NCBI RefSeq assembly: GCF_004358205.1
Contig: NZ_SMYO01000005.1
Location: 124,001 to 188,000, forward strand
DNA: 64,000 nt
Direction: 5' to 3'
From: Bacillus salipaludis
Lineage (GTDB): Bacteria; Bacillota; Bacilli; Bacillales_B; DSM-18226
Shown: piece after piece, positions 53,757 through 64,000 of the stretch
How positions within the stretch are numbered: position 1 is the stretch's first letter
How the letters are laid out: every line of letters starts with the position of its first letter
Made by a program: the position numbers and the translations under genes
Notes under the pieces: generated by a model
The model's database searches: none
Told to the model about the DNA's origin: nothing
Seen by the model: the letters and a program-made list of their open reading frames with translations, nothing else

Positions 53757-56171
53757 ATGTTCGTTTCATATAAATGGCTCCAGGATTATGTAGATTTATC
53801 CGGAGTAACGGCAGAAGAATTAGCTGAAAAAATTACAAAGAGCGGGATTGAAGTTGAGGGCGTTGAGGTTCTTAACGAAGGAATTAAGGGTGTCGTAGTT
53901 GGGTATGTTCAAGAACGTGAACAGCATCCAAATGCAGATAAACTTAGCAAATGTCTTGTTGATATTGGTGAAGAAGCACCCGTTCAAATTATTTGCGGCG
54001 CACCAAATGTCGCCCAAGGACAAAAGGTTGCAGTGGCCACGGTTGGTGCAGTGCTTCCAGGCAATTTTAAAATTAAAAAAGCAAAGCTTCGCGGCGAAGA
54101 ATCAAATGGGATGATTTGCTCGTTAACGGAGCTTGGCATGGAAGGAAAAATTGTACCAAAAGAATATTCTGAGGGAATCTTTGTTTTTCCTGATGATGCT
54201 GAAGTCGGGACTGATGCGCTGGCATTATTAAACAGAGATGACCAAGTTCTTGAGCTTGGGTTGACACCTAATCGATCCGACTGCTTAAGCATGCTTGGTG
54301 TTGCCTATGAAGTGGCAGCAATCCTCGGGCGCGATGTAAAGCTTCCGGAAACAGTTCTTCAATCAACTAGTGAAAAAGCATCTGATTATGTAAAAGTGGT
54401 TGTTGAAGCAAAAGAGGATAATCCGCTATATGTTGCGAAAATGATTAAAAATGTAAAAATAGGCCCATCCCCATTGTGGATGCAAACACGCTTAATGTCA
54501 GCAGGAATTCGTCCACACAATAACGTCGTCGATATTACAAACTATATTTTATTAGAATACGGTCAGCCGCTTCATGCGTTTGACTACGACCGCTTAGGTT
54601 CTAAAGAAATCCTTGTCCGCCGAGCGAAAGATGGGGAAAAGATTGTAACACTTGATGATGCAGAACGCACCTTGACCTCTGACCATCTTGTCATCACAAA
54701 TGGTTCAGAACCTGTAGCCATTGCCGGAGTAATGGGTGGTGCTAACTCTGAAGTAATTTCAGACACCACTACGGTTCTATTAGAAGCGGCTTATTTTAGT
54801 GGGGCAGCTGTCAGAAAAGCTTCAAAAGACCATGGATTACGAAGCGAAGCAAGTGCGCGTTTTGAAAAAGGGGTTGACCCGAATCGTGTTCGTGCTGCAG
54901 GAGACCGGGCAGCTTACCTAATGGTGAAATATGCCGGAGGTGAAGTGTTAGAAGGTACTGCAGAAGTGGATACCCTTACAGTTGAGCCTGCTATTGTATC
55001 AATTACACTTGAAAAAATTAACCGTGTCCTTGGAACAAATCTAACTGCAGCCGATGTTAAAGATATTTTTGACCGTCTGCAATTCGGTGTGACGATTGAA
55101 AATGATTTCGTTACGGTTTCGGCTCCGACCCGCCGTGGTGATATTAAAATTGAAGAAGACTTAATTGAAGAAGTAGCGCGTCTATATGGCTATGACAATA
55201 TTCCAAAAACATTACCAATCGGTTCTTCCACTCCTGGAAAACTATCTGATTATCAGAAAAAACGCCGTATTGTCCGCCAATATTTAGAAGGTGTGGGACT
55301 TTATCAAGCGGTTACGTATTCCTTAACTAGTGAAGAAAAAGCGGCGCAATTCGCTCTTAATCAAGGTGAGTTCATCCGCTTGGCGATGCCGATGAGTGAA
55401 GAACGGAGCATTCTCCGCTTAAGTATTATGCCACAGCTGTTAGAGGTATTAAAATACAATAGTGCCCGTCAAAACGACAGCTTGGGGGTTTATGAAACGG
55501 GTGCTGTTTTCTTAGCTAATGGGACTGAAGTCCTTCCAACAGAGGAAGAACATGTAGCGGCTGCGATTACCGGCTTATGGCATAGCCATTCATGGCAAGG
55601 TGAGAAAAAGCCTGTTGATTTCTTTGTTTTAAAAGGGATTTTAGAAGGAATGTTTGCGAAACTAGGACTGCTTGATCAGGTGAATTTTGTCCAAGCGAGA
55701 GTAGATAGCATGCATCCGGGCCGTACAGCGGAAGTACAGCTGAATGACCAAAAAGTGGGCTTTATCGGGCAGGTACATCCAAAGGTGCAAAAAGAGCTTG
55801 ACTTAAAAGACACTTATGTGTTCGAGCTTTCGTTGAAAGATATTCTTGGTGAGGAAACCGCTGCACTTCAATATGAAGCAATTCCTCGTTTCCCATCGAT
55901 TACAAGAGATATAGCCCTTGTAGCCAATAAAGAAACAGTTTCCAACACCTTGAAGGAAATTATTTTAACAACAGGTGCTCCTTTAATTAAAGAAGCCCAT
56001 GTGTTTGATTTATACGAAGGGGAGCATATGGAAGAAGGCAAAAAATCCATTGCGTTCTCATTAAAATATGCTGATCCAGAGCGGACTTTAACAGACGAAG
56101 AAGTCACAAAGGTTCATAATAAAGTGCTTGATGCATTAAAAGAAAAATCTGGGGCAGTATTACGAGGCTAG
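53757..56171 (+). CDS. pheT: Phenylalanyl-tRNA synthetase beta subunit
   Basis: It has 804 residues. Order: OB-fold tRNA-binding domain (about 40-150; [15 protein letters not shown]), B3/B4 editing domain (about 205-385; [16 protein letters not shown] at its end), B5 domain (about 400-475), catalytic-like core (about 480-690) and C-terminal ferredoxin-fold anticodon-binding domain (about 710-804; [12 protein letters not shown]). ATG follows AAGGAGGAGTAACG. The terminator after it is shared with rnhC. Confidence 0.97.
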   Translation: MFVSYKWLQDYVDLSGVTAEELAEKITKSGIEVEGVEVLNEGIKGVVVGYVQEREQHPNADKLSKCLVDIGEEAPVQIICGAPNVAQGQKVAVATVGAVLPGNFKIKKAKLRGEESNGMICSLTELGMEGKIVPKEYSEGIFVFPDDAEVGTDALALLNRDDQVLELGLTPNRSDCLSMLGVAYEVAAILGRDVKLPETVLQSTSEKASDYVKVVVEAKEDNPLYVAKMIKNVKIGPSPLWMQTRLMSAGIRPHNNVVDITNYILLEYGQPLHAFDYDRLGSKEILVRRAKDGEKIVTLDDAERTLTSDHLVITNGSEPVAIAGVMGGANSEVISDTTTVLLEAAYFSGAAVRKASKDHGLRSEASARFEKGVDPNRVRAAGDRAAYLMVKYAGGEVLEGTAEVDTLTVEPAIVSITLEKINRVLGTNLTAADVKDIFDRLQFGVTIENDFVTVSAPTRRGDIKIEEDLIEEVARLYGYDNIPKTLPIGSSTPGKLSDYQKKRRIVRQYLEGVGLYQAVTYSLTSEEKAAQFALNQGEFIRLAMPMSEERSILRLSIMPQLLEVLKYNSARQNDSLGVYETGAVFLANGTEVLPTEEEHVAAAITGLWHSHSWQGEKKPVDFFVLKGILEGMFAKLGLLDQVNFVQARVDSMHPGRTAEVQLNDQKVGFIGQVHPKVQKELDLKDTYVFELSLKDILGEETAALQYEAIPRFPSITRDIALVANKETVSNTLKEIILTTGAPLIKEAHVFDLYEGEHMEEGKKSIAFSLKYADPERTLTDEEVTKVHNKVLDALKEKSGAVLRG

Positions 56172-56174
56172 ATA

Positions 56175-56212
56175 AAAGAGGGGCTGAATATCAATTCAGC
56201 CCCTCTTTTTCT
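56175..56212. terminator. Bidirectional terminator, pheT / rnhC
   Basis: AAAAGAGGGGCTGAAT, ATCA, ATTCAGCCCCTCTTTTTC; perfect stem with T runs on both strands. Confidence 0.92.
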
Positions 56213-57167
56213 TTACAAGATTCATCGCTTTTTCAGTGTTGGCAAAATGCAGTTTCACATACGCAGGCAAAACATCCTGCCCTTTTTTCAAAATCAGCTT
56301 GGCTGCCGCTTCATCTACCTGTGACCCTGCACCCTTAGGAATCGTAAAGCCTGCTGCAGCACTGAGTTTATCGATATACTGAACGAAGGCATAGCGCGCA
56401 AGGATGGAGGCAGCAGCAACTGCTAAATGGATCCCTTCTGCTTTCGTACTAAAATAAACATTCTCACGGGCAATCGCTTTCTGTCCCTTAAGATGTTGAA
56501 AATAAGTACTCTCCTGCACAAATTGGTCAATCAAAATGGCCTCCGGTTTTGCAGGAGAGATTTTTTCTAACACATGCAAAATCGCTTGATTATGTAGGAT
56601 CGCCTTCATTTTCCCCTGTGACATTCCCGATTGCTGCAGCCTATTATACTTTTCATTTTTTAAAGTTAGCAGGCTGTAAGGAACAACATCCTTAATTACT
56701 TTAGCAATTGCAATAATTTTTTCATCATTTAAATCTTTTGAATCTCTGACACCCAATTCTTTTAATAGAGGGATATCCTCTTTTTTAACAAAAGCAGCGA
56801 CGACTGTAATCGGGCCGAAAAAGTCCCCGGTACCGACTTCATCCGAACCAATGGCGGACATAAGTCCTATTCCCGTTGGCACATTGCCCTTAGCTGAACC
56901 AGTTTTCGCCGCAGTATTGCTTTTTCGAATAGGCGCAGAAGCTTTGGGAGTAGAATTCCCCCATTTGCTTGCCTCTCCTTCACAATTATTGCCTTGAAAA
57001 AGCACTTTGCCTGACTTATAGGCCGTAATCATACAAGCTGGGGTTTTGGCAGCAAAAATACTGCCAGGAGGCGTTTTATCGGTCAGAAAGGAATTATAAT
57101 AGTTTTTCATTTTTGTGATTTCAGTTAGATCGCAATTTAAAACAACATTCCCCAAAATTTGCACCAC
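56196..57167 (-). CDS. rnhC: Ribonuclease HIII
   Basis: Removes RNA from RNA-DNA hybrids. It has 323 residues. The N-terminal TBP-like substrate-binding domain (about 1-85; KSGKVLFQGNNCEGEASKWG), then a variable linker, then the RNase H core with catalytic Asp109-Glu110 in IGSDEVGTGDFFGP, a further Asp in AILIDQF and STKAEGIHLAVAAASILARY. The start is uncertain within a few residues: the longest reading uses GTG at 57167 and there is no strong ribosome site. Divergent from zapA. Confidence 0.94.
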   Translation of the reverse strand: MVQILGNVVLNCDLTEITKMKNYYNSFLTDKTPPGSIFAAKTPACMITAYKSGKVLFQGNNCEGEASKWGNSTPKASAPIRKSNTAAKTGSAKGNVPTGIGLMSAIGSDEVGTGDFFGPITVVAAFVKKEDIPLLKELGVRDSKDLNDEKIIAIAKVIKDVVPYSLLTLKNEKYNRLQQSGMSQGKMKAILHNQAILHVLEKISPAKPEAILIDQFVQESTYFQHLKGQKAIARENVYFSTKAEGIHLAVAAASILARYAFVQYIDKLSAAAGFTIPKGAGSQVDEAAAKLILKKGQDVLPAYVKLHFANTEKAMNLVKKKRG

Positions 57168-57300
57168 ATTTCTATAAAATTAGATTTGATTATGTGAAAT
57201 TCCCAAGAGTTTTCCACATTTCTGTATGGTTTAACTTTTCCACGTATACCCGTTCGTGGTATGATAGAGAGTAGGATTCCTTTGAATGGAGGCATTTACG

Positions 57301-57561
57301 TTGTCAAACTCACAAAAATCAAGAACAACCGTTGATATTTACGGACAGCAATATGTCATTGTCGGAGATGAAAGTTCAAGCCATATCAGGCTTGTCGCCT
57401 CATTAGTTGACGATAAAATGCGGGAAATCAGCTCCAGGAATCCGTCGCTCGATGTAAGTAAATTAGCCGTACTAACAGCGGTAAATGCCGTTAATGATTA
57501 TATTAAAATCAAAGATCAATTGGAGCGGCTGAAAGCTGAATTAATTAAGGAAAAGGACTGA
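57301..57561 (+). CDS. zapA: Cell division protein ZapA
   Basis: Promotes FtsZ bundling at the division ring. With the TTG at 57301 the protein is 86 residues. GGAGG (57288-57292) precedes it and overlaps the earlier in-frame ATG at 57286. N-terminal head [18 protein letters not shown] and a C-terminal coiled coil (about 50-86; [16 protein letters not shown]). First gene of zapA-yshB. Confidence 0.93.
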   Translation: MSNSQKSRTTVDIYGQQYVIVGDESSSHIRLVASLVDDKMREISSRNPSLDVSKLAVLTAVNAVNDYIKIKDQLERLKAELIKEKD

Positions 57562-57568
57562 AAAGTCA

Positions 57569-58123
57569 ATGCTGGATTTAGCCATTATTATTTTATTAAT
57601 TATCGGATTTTTTACAGGTCTTAGAAGGGGATTTATCCTTCAGCTTGTACATTTAACAGGTTTTATTATTGCATATATTGTGGCAAATTTATACTATGAT
57701 GATTTGGCTTCAAGGTTAACATTGTGGATTCCTTATCCCAAATTAGGGGAAGACACTACCTTAAAGCTGTTAACGGGCAGCAGCAATATGGAAGTAGCCT
57801 TTTATCGGGCGATTGCCTTTGCCATCATCTTTTTTGCTGTAAAGGTACTGTGTCAAATCATTGGTTCCATGCTTGATTTTATTGCCCATTTGCCGGTCCT
57901 TAGATTTTTAAATGTTTGGGCAGGGGGATTCCTTGGATTTGCCGAAGTCTATTTACTTATTTTTATTTTATTATATATTGCAGCGCTTATTCCATTGGAA
58001 GTTTTACAGAATCCATTAGATCATTCTGTATTGGCCGGGATGATAGTAAAGCATACCCCAATCCTTTCGCAGCAAATTAAGAGTCTATGGATTGAATATT
58101 CAACTGCTTTAACTTCTCTGTAG
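57569..58123 (+). CDS. yshB: CvpA family membrane protein YshB
   Basis: A 184-residue integral membrane protein of the CvpA/colicin V production family. Four hydrophobic helices at about 3-18, 22-42, 72-98 and 112-145; N-terminal IILLIIGFFTGLRRGFILQ is typical. The molecular function is not established. It starts 7 bp after zapA with a weak ribosome site (AAGGACTG), suggesting coupling. Confidence 0.9.
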   Translation: MLDLAIIILLIIGFFTGLRRGFILQLVHLTGFIIAYIVANLYYDDLASRLTLWIPYPKLGEDTTLKLLTGSSNMEVAFYRAIAFAIIFFAVKVLCQIIGSMLDFIAHLPVLRFLNVWAGGFLGFAEVYLLIFILLYIAALIPLEVLQNPLDHSVLAGMIVKHTPILSQQIKSLWIEYSTALTSL

Positions 58124-58178
58124 CAGAGAAGTTTTTCTATTGATAAGGAAATGCTATTCTTTAAGGTGGGTGGAATTC

Positions 58179-59897
58179 ATGGAAGTAAATAAAAAAGAAG
58201 TCATTCGTTTATTAGAAATCATTGCGGTCTATATGGAACTGAAAGGGGAAAATCCGTTTAAGGTTTCCGCTTTTCGAAAAGCCGCCAATGCTTTGGAGGC
58301 AGACGAACGCAGTTTATCAGAGATTGAAAACTTTACGGCGATTTCCGGTATTGGGAAAGGAACGGCCGCTGTCATTGATGAATACATAAAAGACGGTACA
58401 TCCACTGTATTGGATGAGCTAAAAGAGGAAGTTCCAGCTGGATTAATTCCGTTATTGCAAATCCCTGGACTCGGAGGCAAGAAAATTTCAAAGCTATATC
58501 AGGAGCTGGGAATTGAGGATGTCAATGATTTAGAGGAAGCCTGTAAATCTGGCAAAGTGCAGGGGCTTGCTGGCTTTGGCAAGAAAACAGAAGAGAAAAT
58601 TTTAGCGGCTATCGCGGGCTTAGGCAATCGGCCGGAGAGGCTGCCACTGGCCTATATGCTTCCAATTGCGGAGCAGATTGAGGCAATCTTGGCAAACACC
58701 CCGGATATTGAGCGCTTTTCAAGGGCAGGAAGTATCCGCAGAATGAGGGAAACGATTAAAGATTTGGATTTTATTATTGGGACGAACCATCCTGAAAGTG
58801 TAAAAGACTCCTTGCTGAAACTTCCAAAAATTAAAGAAGTCATTGGAGCTGGAGACACAAAGGTTTCCGTTGTATTTGGACTAGATTATGATGTTTCAGC
58901 TGATTTCCGACTGGTAAAACCGGAGGAATTTATTACGACCTTACATCACTTTACCGGTTCAAAGGACCACAATGTCCGCATGCGCCAGCTGGCTAAGGAA
59001 CGCGGTGAGAAAATTAGTGAATATGGTGTTGAAAATCTTGAAACAGGTAAAATTTTGACTTTTTCCTCCGAGAAAGAATTTTTCAAACATTTCGATCTCC
59101 CGTTTATCCCGCCGGAAATCAGGGAAGATGGCAAAGAAGTCGGAGAATTCACAGCAAATGAGGAACTAATCGAGCTGAAGGATATAAAAGGGGATCTCCA
59201 TATGCACTCAACATGGAGTGATGGGGCCCATACGATCGAAGAAATGGTCGAAGCCTGCCGTGCCAGAGGCTATAAATATATGGCAATTACCGATCATTCC
59301 CAGTATCTCAAGGTGGCCAATGGTCTTACTAGAGAGCGGCTTTTAAAACAAAGGGAAGAAATAAAAAAATTAAATGAAAAATATGATGATATTCTCATTC
59401 TATCTGGGGTGGAAATGGATATTCTTCCGGATGGAACATTAGACTATGAAGATGATTTACTCGCTGAGATGGATTTTGTGATTGCCTCAATCCATTCCGC
59501 TTTTTCCCAACCACGGGAGAAAATTATGGAACGGCTTAAAACAGCTTTAAATAATTCCAATGTCGATTTAATTGCCCATCCAACCGGCCGAAAAATCGGA
59601 CGCCGTGCCGGCTACGATGTCGATTTGGACCTGCTCATTGAGCTCGCAAAAGAAACCAATACGGCCTTAGAATTAAATGCAAACCCAAACAGGCTTGATT
59701 TAGCGGCAGAATATTTAAGAAAAGCACAGGCAGCGGGTGTAAAGATTCTGATTAATACGGATGCACATAGAATGGATACATTAGCCCATATGGAAATTGG
59801 CGTTTCAGCTGCCAAAAAGGGTTGGATTAAAAAATCCACGGTGATAAATGCACTGGAAACGAATGATTTACTGGAATTTTTGCATAATCGATCATAA
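58179..59897 (+). CDS. polX: DNA polymerase/3'-5' exonuclease PolX
   Basis: A 572-residue family X repair polymerase with a C-terminal nuclease. N-terminal helix-hairpin-helix region (about 1-140; ISGIGKGTAAVIDEYI, IPGLGGKKISKLY), nucleotidyltransferase palm (about 145-315; catalytic Asp in ETIKDLDFIIG) and PHP domain (about 335-570) with metal ligands in GDLHMHSTWSDGAH, AITDHSQYL, VEMDILPDG, IAHPTGR and INTDAHRMD. ATG at 58179 follows AAGGTGGGTGG and gives the family length; the longer frame from 58140 has no ribosome site. Confidence 0.95.
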   Translation: MEVNKKEVIRLLEIIAVYMELKGENPFKVSAFRKAANALEADERSLSEIENFTAISGIGKGTAAVIDEYIKDGTSTVLDELKEEVPAGLIPLLQIPGLGGKKISKLYQELGIEDVNDLEEACKSGKVQGLAGFGKKTEEKILAAIAGLGNRPERLPLAYMLPIAEQIEAILANTPDIERFSRAGSIRRMRETIKDLDFIIGTNHPESVKDSLLKLPKIKEVIGAGDTKVSVVFGLDYDVSADFRLVKPEEFITTLHHFTGSKDHNVRMRQLAKERGEKISEYGVENLETGKILTFSSEKEFFKHFDLPFIPPEIREDGKEVGEFTANEELIELKDIKGDLHMHSTWSDGAHTIEEMVEACRARGYKYMAITDHSQYLKVANGLTRERLLKQREEIKKLNEKYDDILILSGVEMDILPDGTLDYEDDLLAEMDFVIASIHSAFSQPREKIMERLKTALNNSNVDLIAHPTGRKIGRRAGYDVDLDLLIELAKETNTALELNANPNRLDLAAEYLRKAQAAGVKILINTDAHRMDTLAHMEIGVSAAKKGWIKKSTVINALETNDLLEFLHNRS

Positions 59898-59918
59898 GAA
59901 ATAAGGAGGTCTCTTTCC

Positions 59919-62276
59919 ATGCAAGAAAGAACCTTAAAGGTATTAGAATTCATTAAAGTGAAGGAACAGTTGCTTGACCATGCTGCTTCCTCACTTGGTA
60001 GAGATAAAATAAAAAACCTTGTTCCCTCAACAGATTTTTCCGAAGTCGTGAAACTCCAAGCAGAAACGGATGAAGCGACAGCTGTACTAAGGTTAAAAGG
60101 AAATGTGCCTCTCTCAGGGGTTCACGATATACGGGCACATATTAAACGTTCGGTCATTGGCGGTGTCTTGAGCACGCATGAGTTGGTTCAAACTGCCAGC
60201 ACGATCTATACAAGCCGGCAAATGAAACGTTTTATTGAGGAGATTGCGGATGAAAAATTGGATCTACCTATTTTAGCAGACCAAGCCGGACAAATTATTC
60301 CGCTGACAAACCTTGAACATTCAATTAAATATGCCATTGATGAAAGTGGAGAAGTGTTAGATGGGGCCAGTGAGCTATTGCGTTCGTTGCGGTCCCAAAT
60401 GCGCTCCAATGAGGCAAGGATCCGCGAAAAGCTTGAAAGCATGATTCGTTCTTCAAGTGCGCAAAAAATGCTGTCTGATGCGATTGTGACGATTCGTAAT
60501 GACCGATACGTTATCCCGGTAAAACAGGAATATCGCGGACACTACGGCGGAATCATCCATGACCAAAGTTCCTCCGGACAAACATTATTTATTGAACCAC
60601 AGGCAATTGTTCAATTGAATAATCAGCTCCAGGATATTCGGGTAAAAGAGCAGCTTGAAATTGAACGGATATTAACGGAGTTATCAGCAAATGTGGCTGA
60701 GCATGAGTCCGAACTAAAGGTAATTGTTGAAGTTCTTGGTGATTTGGATTTTATTTTTGCAAAAGCACGATATGGCCGGCAAATTAAAGCGTCAATGCCA
60801 ATCATGAATAATGAAGGAAGAATTCGTTTATTTAAGGCAAGACATCCATTAATCCCGATTGAGGAAGTGGTCGCTAACGATATTTTCCTTGGAACAGACT
60901 ATTCAACGATTGTGATTACTGGACCAAACACGGGCGGGAAAACAGTGACATTAAAAACATTAGGTTTATGTTCGTTAATGGCTCAAGCTGGGTTGCAGGT
61001 GCCAGCATTAGATGGTTCGGAGCTCGCTGTTTTTCATGCCGTGTATGCTGACATTGGCGATGAACAGTCAATTGAACAAAGCTTAAGTACCTTTTCCTCC
61101 CATATGGTCAATATTGTCGATATCTTAAACAAAGTGGATTATAAAAGTCTGGTTTTATTTGATGAACTTGGCGCCGGTACTGACCCGCAAGAGGGTGCGG
61201 CATTAGCCATCTCAATTTTAGATGAGGTGCATAAAAGGGGAGCGCGGGTGATTGCCACGACCCATTACCCTGAATTAAAGGCCTATGGCTATAACAGGGA
61301 AGGGGTCTTAAATGCGAGTGTCGAATTTGATGTAGAAACACTTAGCCCAACGTACAAGCTGCTATTAGGGGTACCAGGGCGAAGCAATGCTTTTGAGATT
61401 TCCAAGCGACTAGGATTGAACGACCGGGTAATCGAGGCTGCCCGCTCCCATGTCAGTGAGGATACCAATCAAATCGATAAAATGATTGCTTCCTTAGAGG
61501 AAAGTAAGCGCCAGGCTGAAAGAGAACAGGAAGAAGCCCGTGATTACTTAAAGCAGGCAGAAAAGCTTCATAAGGACCTGCAAAAACAAATGATAGAGTT
61601 CTACGAGAATAAGGACAGCTTGCTCGAAAAAGCGGCCGAAAAGGCTAAGGATATTGTTGATGAGGCAAAAGGAGAGGCTGAAAAAATTATTCGTGACCTT
61701 CGGAAAATGCGCATGGATAAGCATGCCGAGATTAAGGAACATGAGTTAATTGATGCGAAAAGACGCCTTGAAGAAGCAGCACCTGAAATCAAGAAATCAG
61801 CAAATTCAACAGCGAAGAAAACGAAAAAACATACATTTGCATCTGGTGATGAAGTAAAGGTTTTAACTTTTGATCAAAAAGGCTTTTTAATCGAAAAAAC
61901 TTCATCAGGTGAATGGCAGGTTCAAATTGGGATTCTCAAAATGAAGGTGAAAGAAAAAGACTTGGAATATTTGAGCACCCCAAAACAAGTAGATACAAAA
62001 CCTATGGCCATTGTAAGAGGAAGAGATTCTCAAGTAAAACTTGAACTGGATCTTCGCGGGGAAAGATATGAGGATGCCTTGTTAAAGGTGGAAAAATATA
62101 TCGATGATGCATTATTATCAGGGTATCCACGTGTTTCGATTATCCATGGAAAGGGTACGGGGGTTTTAAGGCAAGGGGTTCAAGAATATTTACGAAATCA
62201 CCGCTCCGTTAAAAAAATTCGCTTCGGAGAAGCCGGTGAAGGCGGATCAGGTGTAACCGTGGTTGAATTCAAGTAG
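59919..62276 (+). CDS. mutS2: Endonuclease MutS2
   Basis: A 785-residue MutS-related ATPase that limits recombination and, in B. subtilis, rescues collided ribosomes. Core and lever domains (about 1-300), ATPase with Walker [15 protein letters not shown] (about 333-346), Walker [14 protein letters not shown], a long coiled coil (about 515-635), a KOW-like segment, and the C-terminal Smr nuclease domain (about 710-785; [16 protein letters not shown] and [10 protein letters not shown]). The mismatch-recognition domain of MutS is absent, as expected. ATG follows AAGGAGG. Confidence 0.96.
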   Translation: MQERTLKVLEFIKVKEQLLDHAASSLGRDKIKNLVPSTDFSEVVKLQAETDEATAVLRLKGNVPLSGVHDIRAHIKRSVIGGVLSTHELVQTASTIYTSRQMKRFIEEIADEKLDLPILADQAGQIIPLTNLEHSIKYAIDESGEVLDGASELLRSLRSQMRSNEARIREKLESMIRSSSAQKMLSDAIVTIRNDRYVIPVKQEYRGHYGGIIHDQSSSGQTLFIEPQAIVQLNNQLQDIRVKEQLEIERILTELSANVAEHESELKVIVEVLGDLDFIFAKARYGRQIKASMPIMNNEGRIRLFKARHPLIPIEEVVANDIFLGTDYSTIVITGPNTGGKTVTLKTLGLCSLMAQAGLQVPALDGSELAVFHAVYADIGDEQSIEQSLSTFSSHMVNIVDILNKVDYKSLVLFDELGAGTDPQEGAALAISILDEVHKRGARVIATTHYPELKAYGYNREGVLNASVEFDVETLSPTYKLLLGVPGRSNAFEISKRLGLNDRVIEAARSHVSEDTNQIDKMIASLEESKRQAEREQEEARDYLKQAEKLHKDLQKQMIEFYENKDSLLEKAAEKAKDIVDEAKGEAEKIIRDLRKMRMDKHAEIKEHELIDAKRRLEEAAPEIKKSANSTAKKTKKHTFASGDEVKVLTFDQKGFLIEKTSSGEWQVQIGILKMKVKEKDLEYLSTPKQVDTKPMAIVRGRDSQVKLELDLRGERYEDALLKVEKYIDDALLSGYPRVSIIHGKGTGVLRQGVQEYLRNHRSVKKIRFGEAGEGGSGVTVVEFK

Positions 62277-62318
62277 ATTTCAACTGGTGAATTTAAATCA
62301 TGTTCGGGGAGAAGCGTA

Positions 62319-62726
62319 ATGAACCAGTTTTGGGAGAACGACTATATTCAAATTGCAGCCAATTATAGTGTTGTTATTTTATGTATGATTGTCTTTTTAG
62401 CGATTTTTGAAGTGGTAACGAAATATCGAAATTGGGAAGAAATTAAAAATGGAAATATGTCGGTGGCAATGGCGACAGGGGGGAAAATATTTGGAATCGC
62501 CAATATTTTCCGCTATTCCATTGAGCAGAATGAATCGCTGCTCATGATGATTGGCTCAGGAGTTTTTGGGTTTGTGCTTCTTTTAGCCGGTTATTTTATC
62601 TATGAATTTCTAACGCCGAAATTTAAGATTGATGAAGAGATTCAAAGTGATAATCGGGCAGTTGGTTTTATTTCGATGGTCATATCAATCGGATTATCTT
62701 ATGTAATTGGTGCAGGAATATCGTAA
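62319..62726 (+). CDS. yshE: DUF350 membrane protein YshE
   Basis: A 135-residue protein with four membrane helices in two DUF350-type halves (about 11-31, 45-61, 72-94 and 111-131); NMSVAMATGGKIFGIANIFR is the family hallmark. Function unknown. ATG follows GGGGAGAAGCG. It sits between mutS2 and lcfA as in B. subtilis, with a tiny membrane ORF inserted after it. Confidence 0.9.
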   Translation: MNQFWENDYIQIAANYSVVILCMIVFLAIFEVVTKYRNWEEIKNGNMSVAMATGGKIFGIANIFRYSIEQNESLLMMIGSGVFGFVLLLAGYFIYEFLTPKFKIDEEIQSDNRAVGFISMVISIGLSYVIGAGIS

Positions 62727-62739
62727 GGGGAGAACTTTA

Positions 62740-62820
62740 GTGGAGACATTAGCAAAGGTACTGATGGGATTGTGCGGGCTGTTTTTGCTGATCGGATTAA
62801 TTTATATGATCTTTTTTTAA
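62740..62820 (+). CDS. Single-pass membrane peptide, 26 aa
   Basis: GTG start at 62740 with AAGGGGAG (62724-62731) about 8 bp before it, 13 bp after yshE. The peptide is (M)ETLAKVLMGLCGLFLLIG followed by LIYMIFF: one hydrophobic helix through nearly its whole length with Glu and Lys at the N-terminus. It ends right before the shared terminator, so it belongs to the yshE message. I know no name for it. Good ribosome site and position support it, but 26 codons is too short to be sure. Confidence 0.5.
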   Translation: METLAKVLMGLCGLFLLIGLIYMIFF

Positions 62821-62824
62821 ATAC

Positions 62825-62858
62825 AAACCGCTGAAAATATTCAGCGGTAATTTTTTTG
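62825..62858 (+). terminator. Terminator after yshE and the small ORF
   Basis: ACCGCTGAA, AATA, TTCAGCGGT then AATTTTTTT. Confidence 0.9.
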
Positions 62859-62968
62859 CTTTGTTACTGGCTCAAACTTCGTACCGCTTTTCATTGTCTA
62901 AAAAATTCACCTATATTATAATGAAAGTAGTTAGAATTTTTTAATAATTTTAAAAAAGGAGGAGTTCA

Positions 62969-64000
62969 ATGTCCGACCTCAAACCATGGTTAAAACACTA
63001 TCCGGAGGAAATTCCCGCCACATTGGAGTATTCTACAGAGCCTGTTCAGCAATATTTAATCAATGCAGCCAAAAATTATCCAGATAAGATTGCGATTCAT
63101 TTTATGGGGAAGGAAATGACTTATAAAAAGCTTTATGAAGAGTCACTCGTGTTTGCCGGGTATCTTCAGGACCTCGGGATTTCAAAAGGTGACAGGGTCG
63201 CAATTATGCTTCCAAATACACCACAGTCAATTGTTGCCTACTACGCTATTCTTATGGCGGGCGGTATTGTCGTTCAGACCAATCCTTTGTATACGGAAAG
63301 GGAACTTGAGTATCAGATGAAGGATTCAGGGGCAGTCGCCATCATTACCCTCGATATCCTCTATCCGCGTGTATCCAGTGTACAATCGCGAACCGATCTC
63401 AAGCATATTTTTGTAACCGCCATCAAAGATTATCTGCCATTTCCAAAAAAATTAGTTTATCCGTATATCCAGAAAAAACAATATGGAATTGTCGTCAATG
63501 TAAAGCATGAAGGAAGTACCCATCTTTTGAAAGAGATTATAAAGGGTCAGCCGAAGGAATTAAAGGAGTTTGATTTCAATTTTGAGGAAGATTTAGCCTT
63601 ACTCCAATATACAGGAGGAACAACGGGTTTTCCGAAAGGGGTTATGCTAACGCATAAAAATTTAGTCTCAAATACTTCAATGTGTCAGGCATGGCTTTAT
63701 AAATGTAAACCGGGTGAAGAATCAGTCCTTGGAATCCTGCCTTTTTTTCATGTGTATGGCATGACAGCTGTTTTGATATTATCTGTTATGCAGGCGCAAA
63801 AAATGATTTTATTACCCAAATTTGATGTCGTTACTACATTAAAAACAATTGATAAAATGCGCCCGACCCTTTTTCCAGGTGCACCAACCATTTATATAGG
63901 TCTATTGAATCATCCTGATTTGAAAAAATACAATCTTTCTTCCATTAAGGCCTGTATTAGCGGGTCTGCTCCATTACCAGTTGAAGTTCAGCAGAAGTTT
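62969..64000 (+). CDS. lcfA: Long-chain fatty-acid-CoA ligase, N-terminal part
   Basis: Activates fatty acids to acyl-CoA for beta-oxidation. The first 344 codons lie in the window and the reading frame is open at the edge. It starts MSDLKPWLKHYPEEIPATLE at an ATG behind AAAAGGAGGAG. The AMP-binding P-loop LLQYTGGTTGFPKGVM is at about residues 211-226, GILPFFHVYGM near 254, and CISGSAPLP close to the cut. In B. subtilis lcfA is followed by fadR and other fad genes. Confidence 0.95.
   Translation, partial: MSDLKPWLKHYPEEIPATLEYSTEPVQQYLINAAKNYPDKIAIHFMGKEMTYKKLYEESLVFAGYLQDLGISKGDRVAIMLPNTPQSIVAYYAILMAGGIVVQTNPLYTERELEYQMKDSGAVAIITLDILYPRVSSVQSRTDLKHIFVTAIKDYLPFPKKLVYPYIQKKQYGIVVNVKHEGSTHLLKEIIKGQPKELKEFDFNFEEDLALLQYTGGTTGFPKGVMLTHKNLVSNTSMCQAWLYKCKPGEESVLGILPFFHVYGMTAVLILSVMQAQKMILLPKFDVVTTLKTIDKMRPTLFPGAPTIYIGLLNHPDLKKYNLSSIKACISGSAPLPVEVQQKF

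Overview
The window reads as chromosome from a low-GC Gram-positive endospore former of the family Bacillaceae (Bacillus in the wide sense, possibly Neobacillus; the genus is inferred). The evidence is a gene order that follows the Bacillus subtilis ackA-dnaE-accDA-pfkA-pyk-citZ-icd-mdh-phoPR-polA-gapB-speD-dnaBI-thrS-infC-pheST-mutS2-lcfA block almost gene for gene, sporulation genes (sspI, ytrHI, ytvI, ytaF, ytxC), T-box leaders, strong AGGAGG ribosome sites and many TTG/GTG starts.

Layout. 1-1108 is a gene-poor stretch with two repeat elements, an IS1182-type transposase scrap and the ackA promoter with a CcpA (cre) site. 1109-8400 carries ackA, an EcsC-like gene, moaB, two small unknown genes, ald, a minus-strand structured RNA that looks like 6S RNA, a proline peptidase and ytkL. 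8692-12792 holds ytoI, ytpI, nrnA and the sporulation pair ytrHI, interspersed with repeats. 13175-23632 is dnaE, malic enzyme, a GntR/FadR-type regulator, accDA and pfkA-pyk. 23715-32617 is fxsA, ytvI, ytwI, the TCA genes citZ-icd-mdh, a MaoC-like gene and phoPR. 32898-44436 is polA-mutM-ytaF-coaE, gapB, speD, a small unknown gene, nrdR, dnaB-dnaI and ytxC. 44437-56171 contains translation genes behind cis-acting RNAs (thrS T-box, infC-rpmI-rplT L20 leader, pheST T-box) with ysdA, ysdB, a dUTPase-like gene, ysdC, sspI and ysgA. 56196-64000 is rnhC, zapA, yshB, polX, mutS2, yshE, a 26-codon membrane peptide and the start of lcfA.

The genes form central carbon metabolism (acetate overflow, glycolysis, gluconeogenic GapB, TCA, malonyl-CoA supply) plus replication initiation and repair (DnaE, PolA, MutM, DnaB/DnaI, PolX, MutS2) and translation. 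Much of the carbon regulation is legible: cre sites at ackA and citZ, a CcpC box at citZ, CcpN-like boxes at gapB, and matching GntR operators in front of both malic enzyme and accD.

I see no prophage, CRISPR array, defence island, tRNA or rRNA. The most novel material is non-coding: (1) the 6S-like RNA between ald and the peptidase; (2) a multi-hairpin speD leader with an exact anti-Shine-Dalgarno; (3) four PhoP-box-like hexamers at 11-bp spacing in front of a short terminated transcript after phoR; (4) the paired GntR operators; (5) a MITE-like repeat family whose stems covary between copies; and (6) an inverted repeat that buries the ytaF ribosome site in read-through transcripts only.
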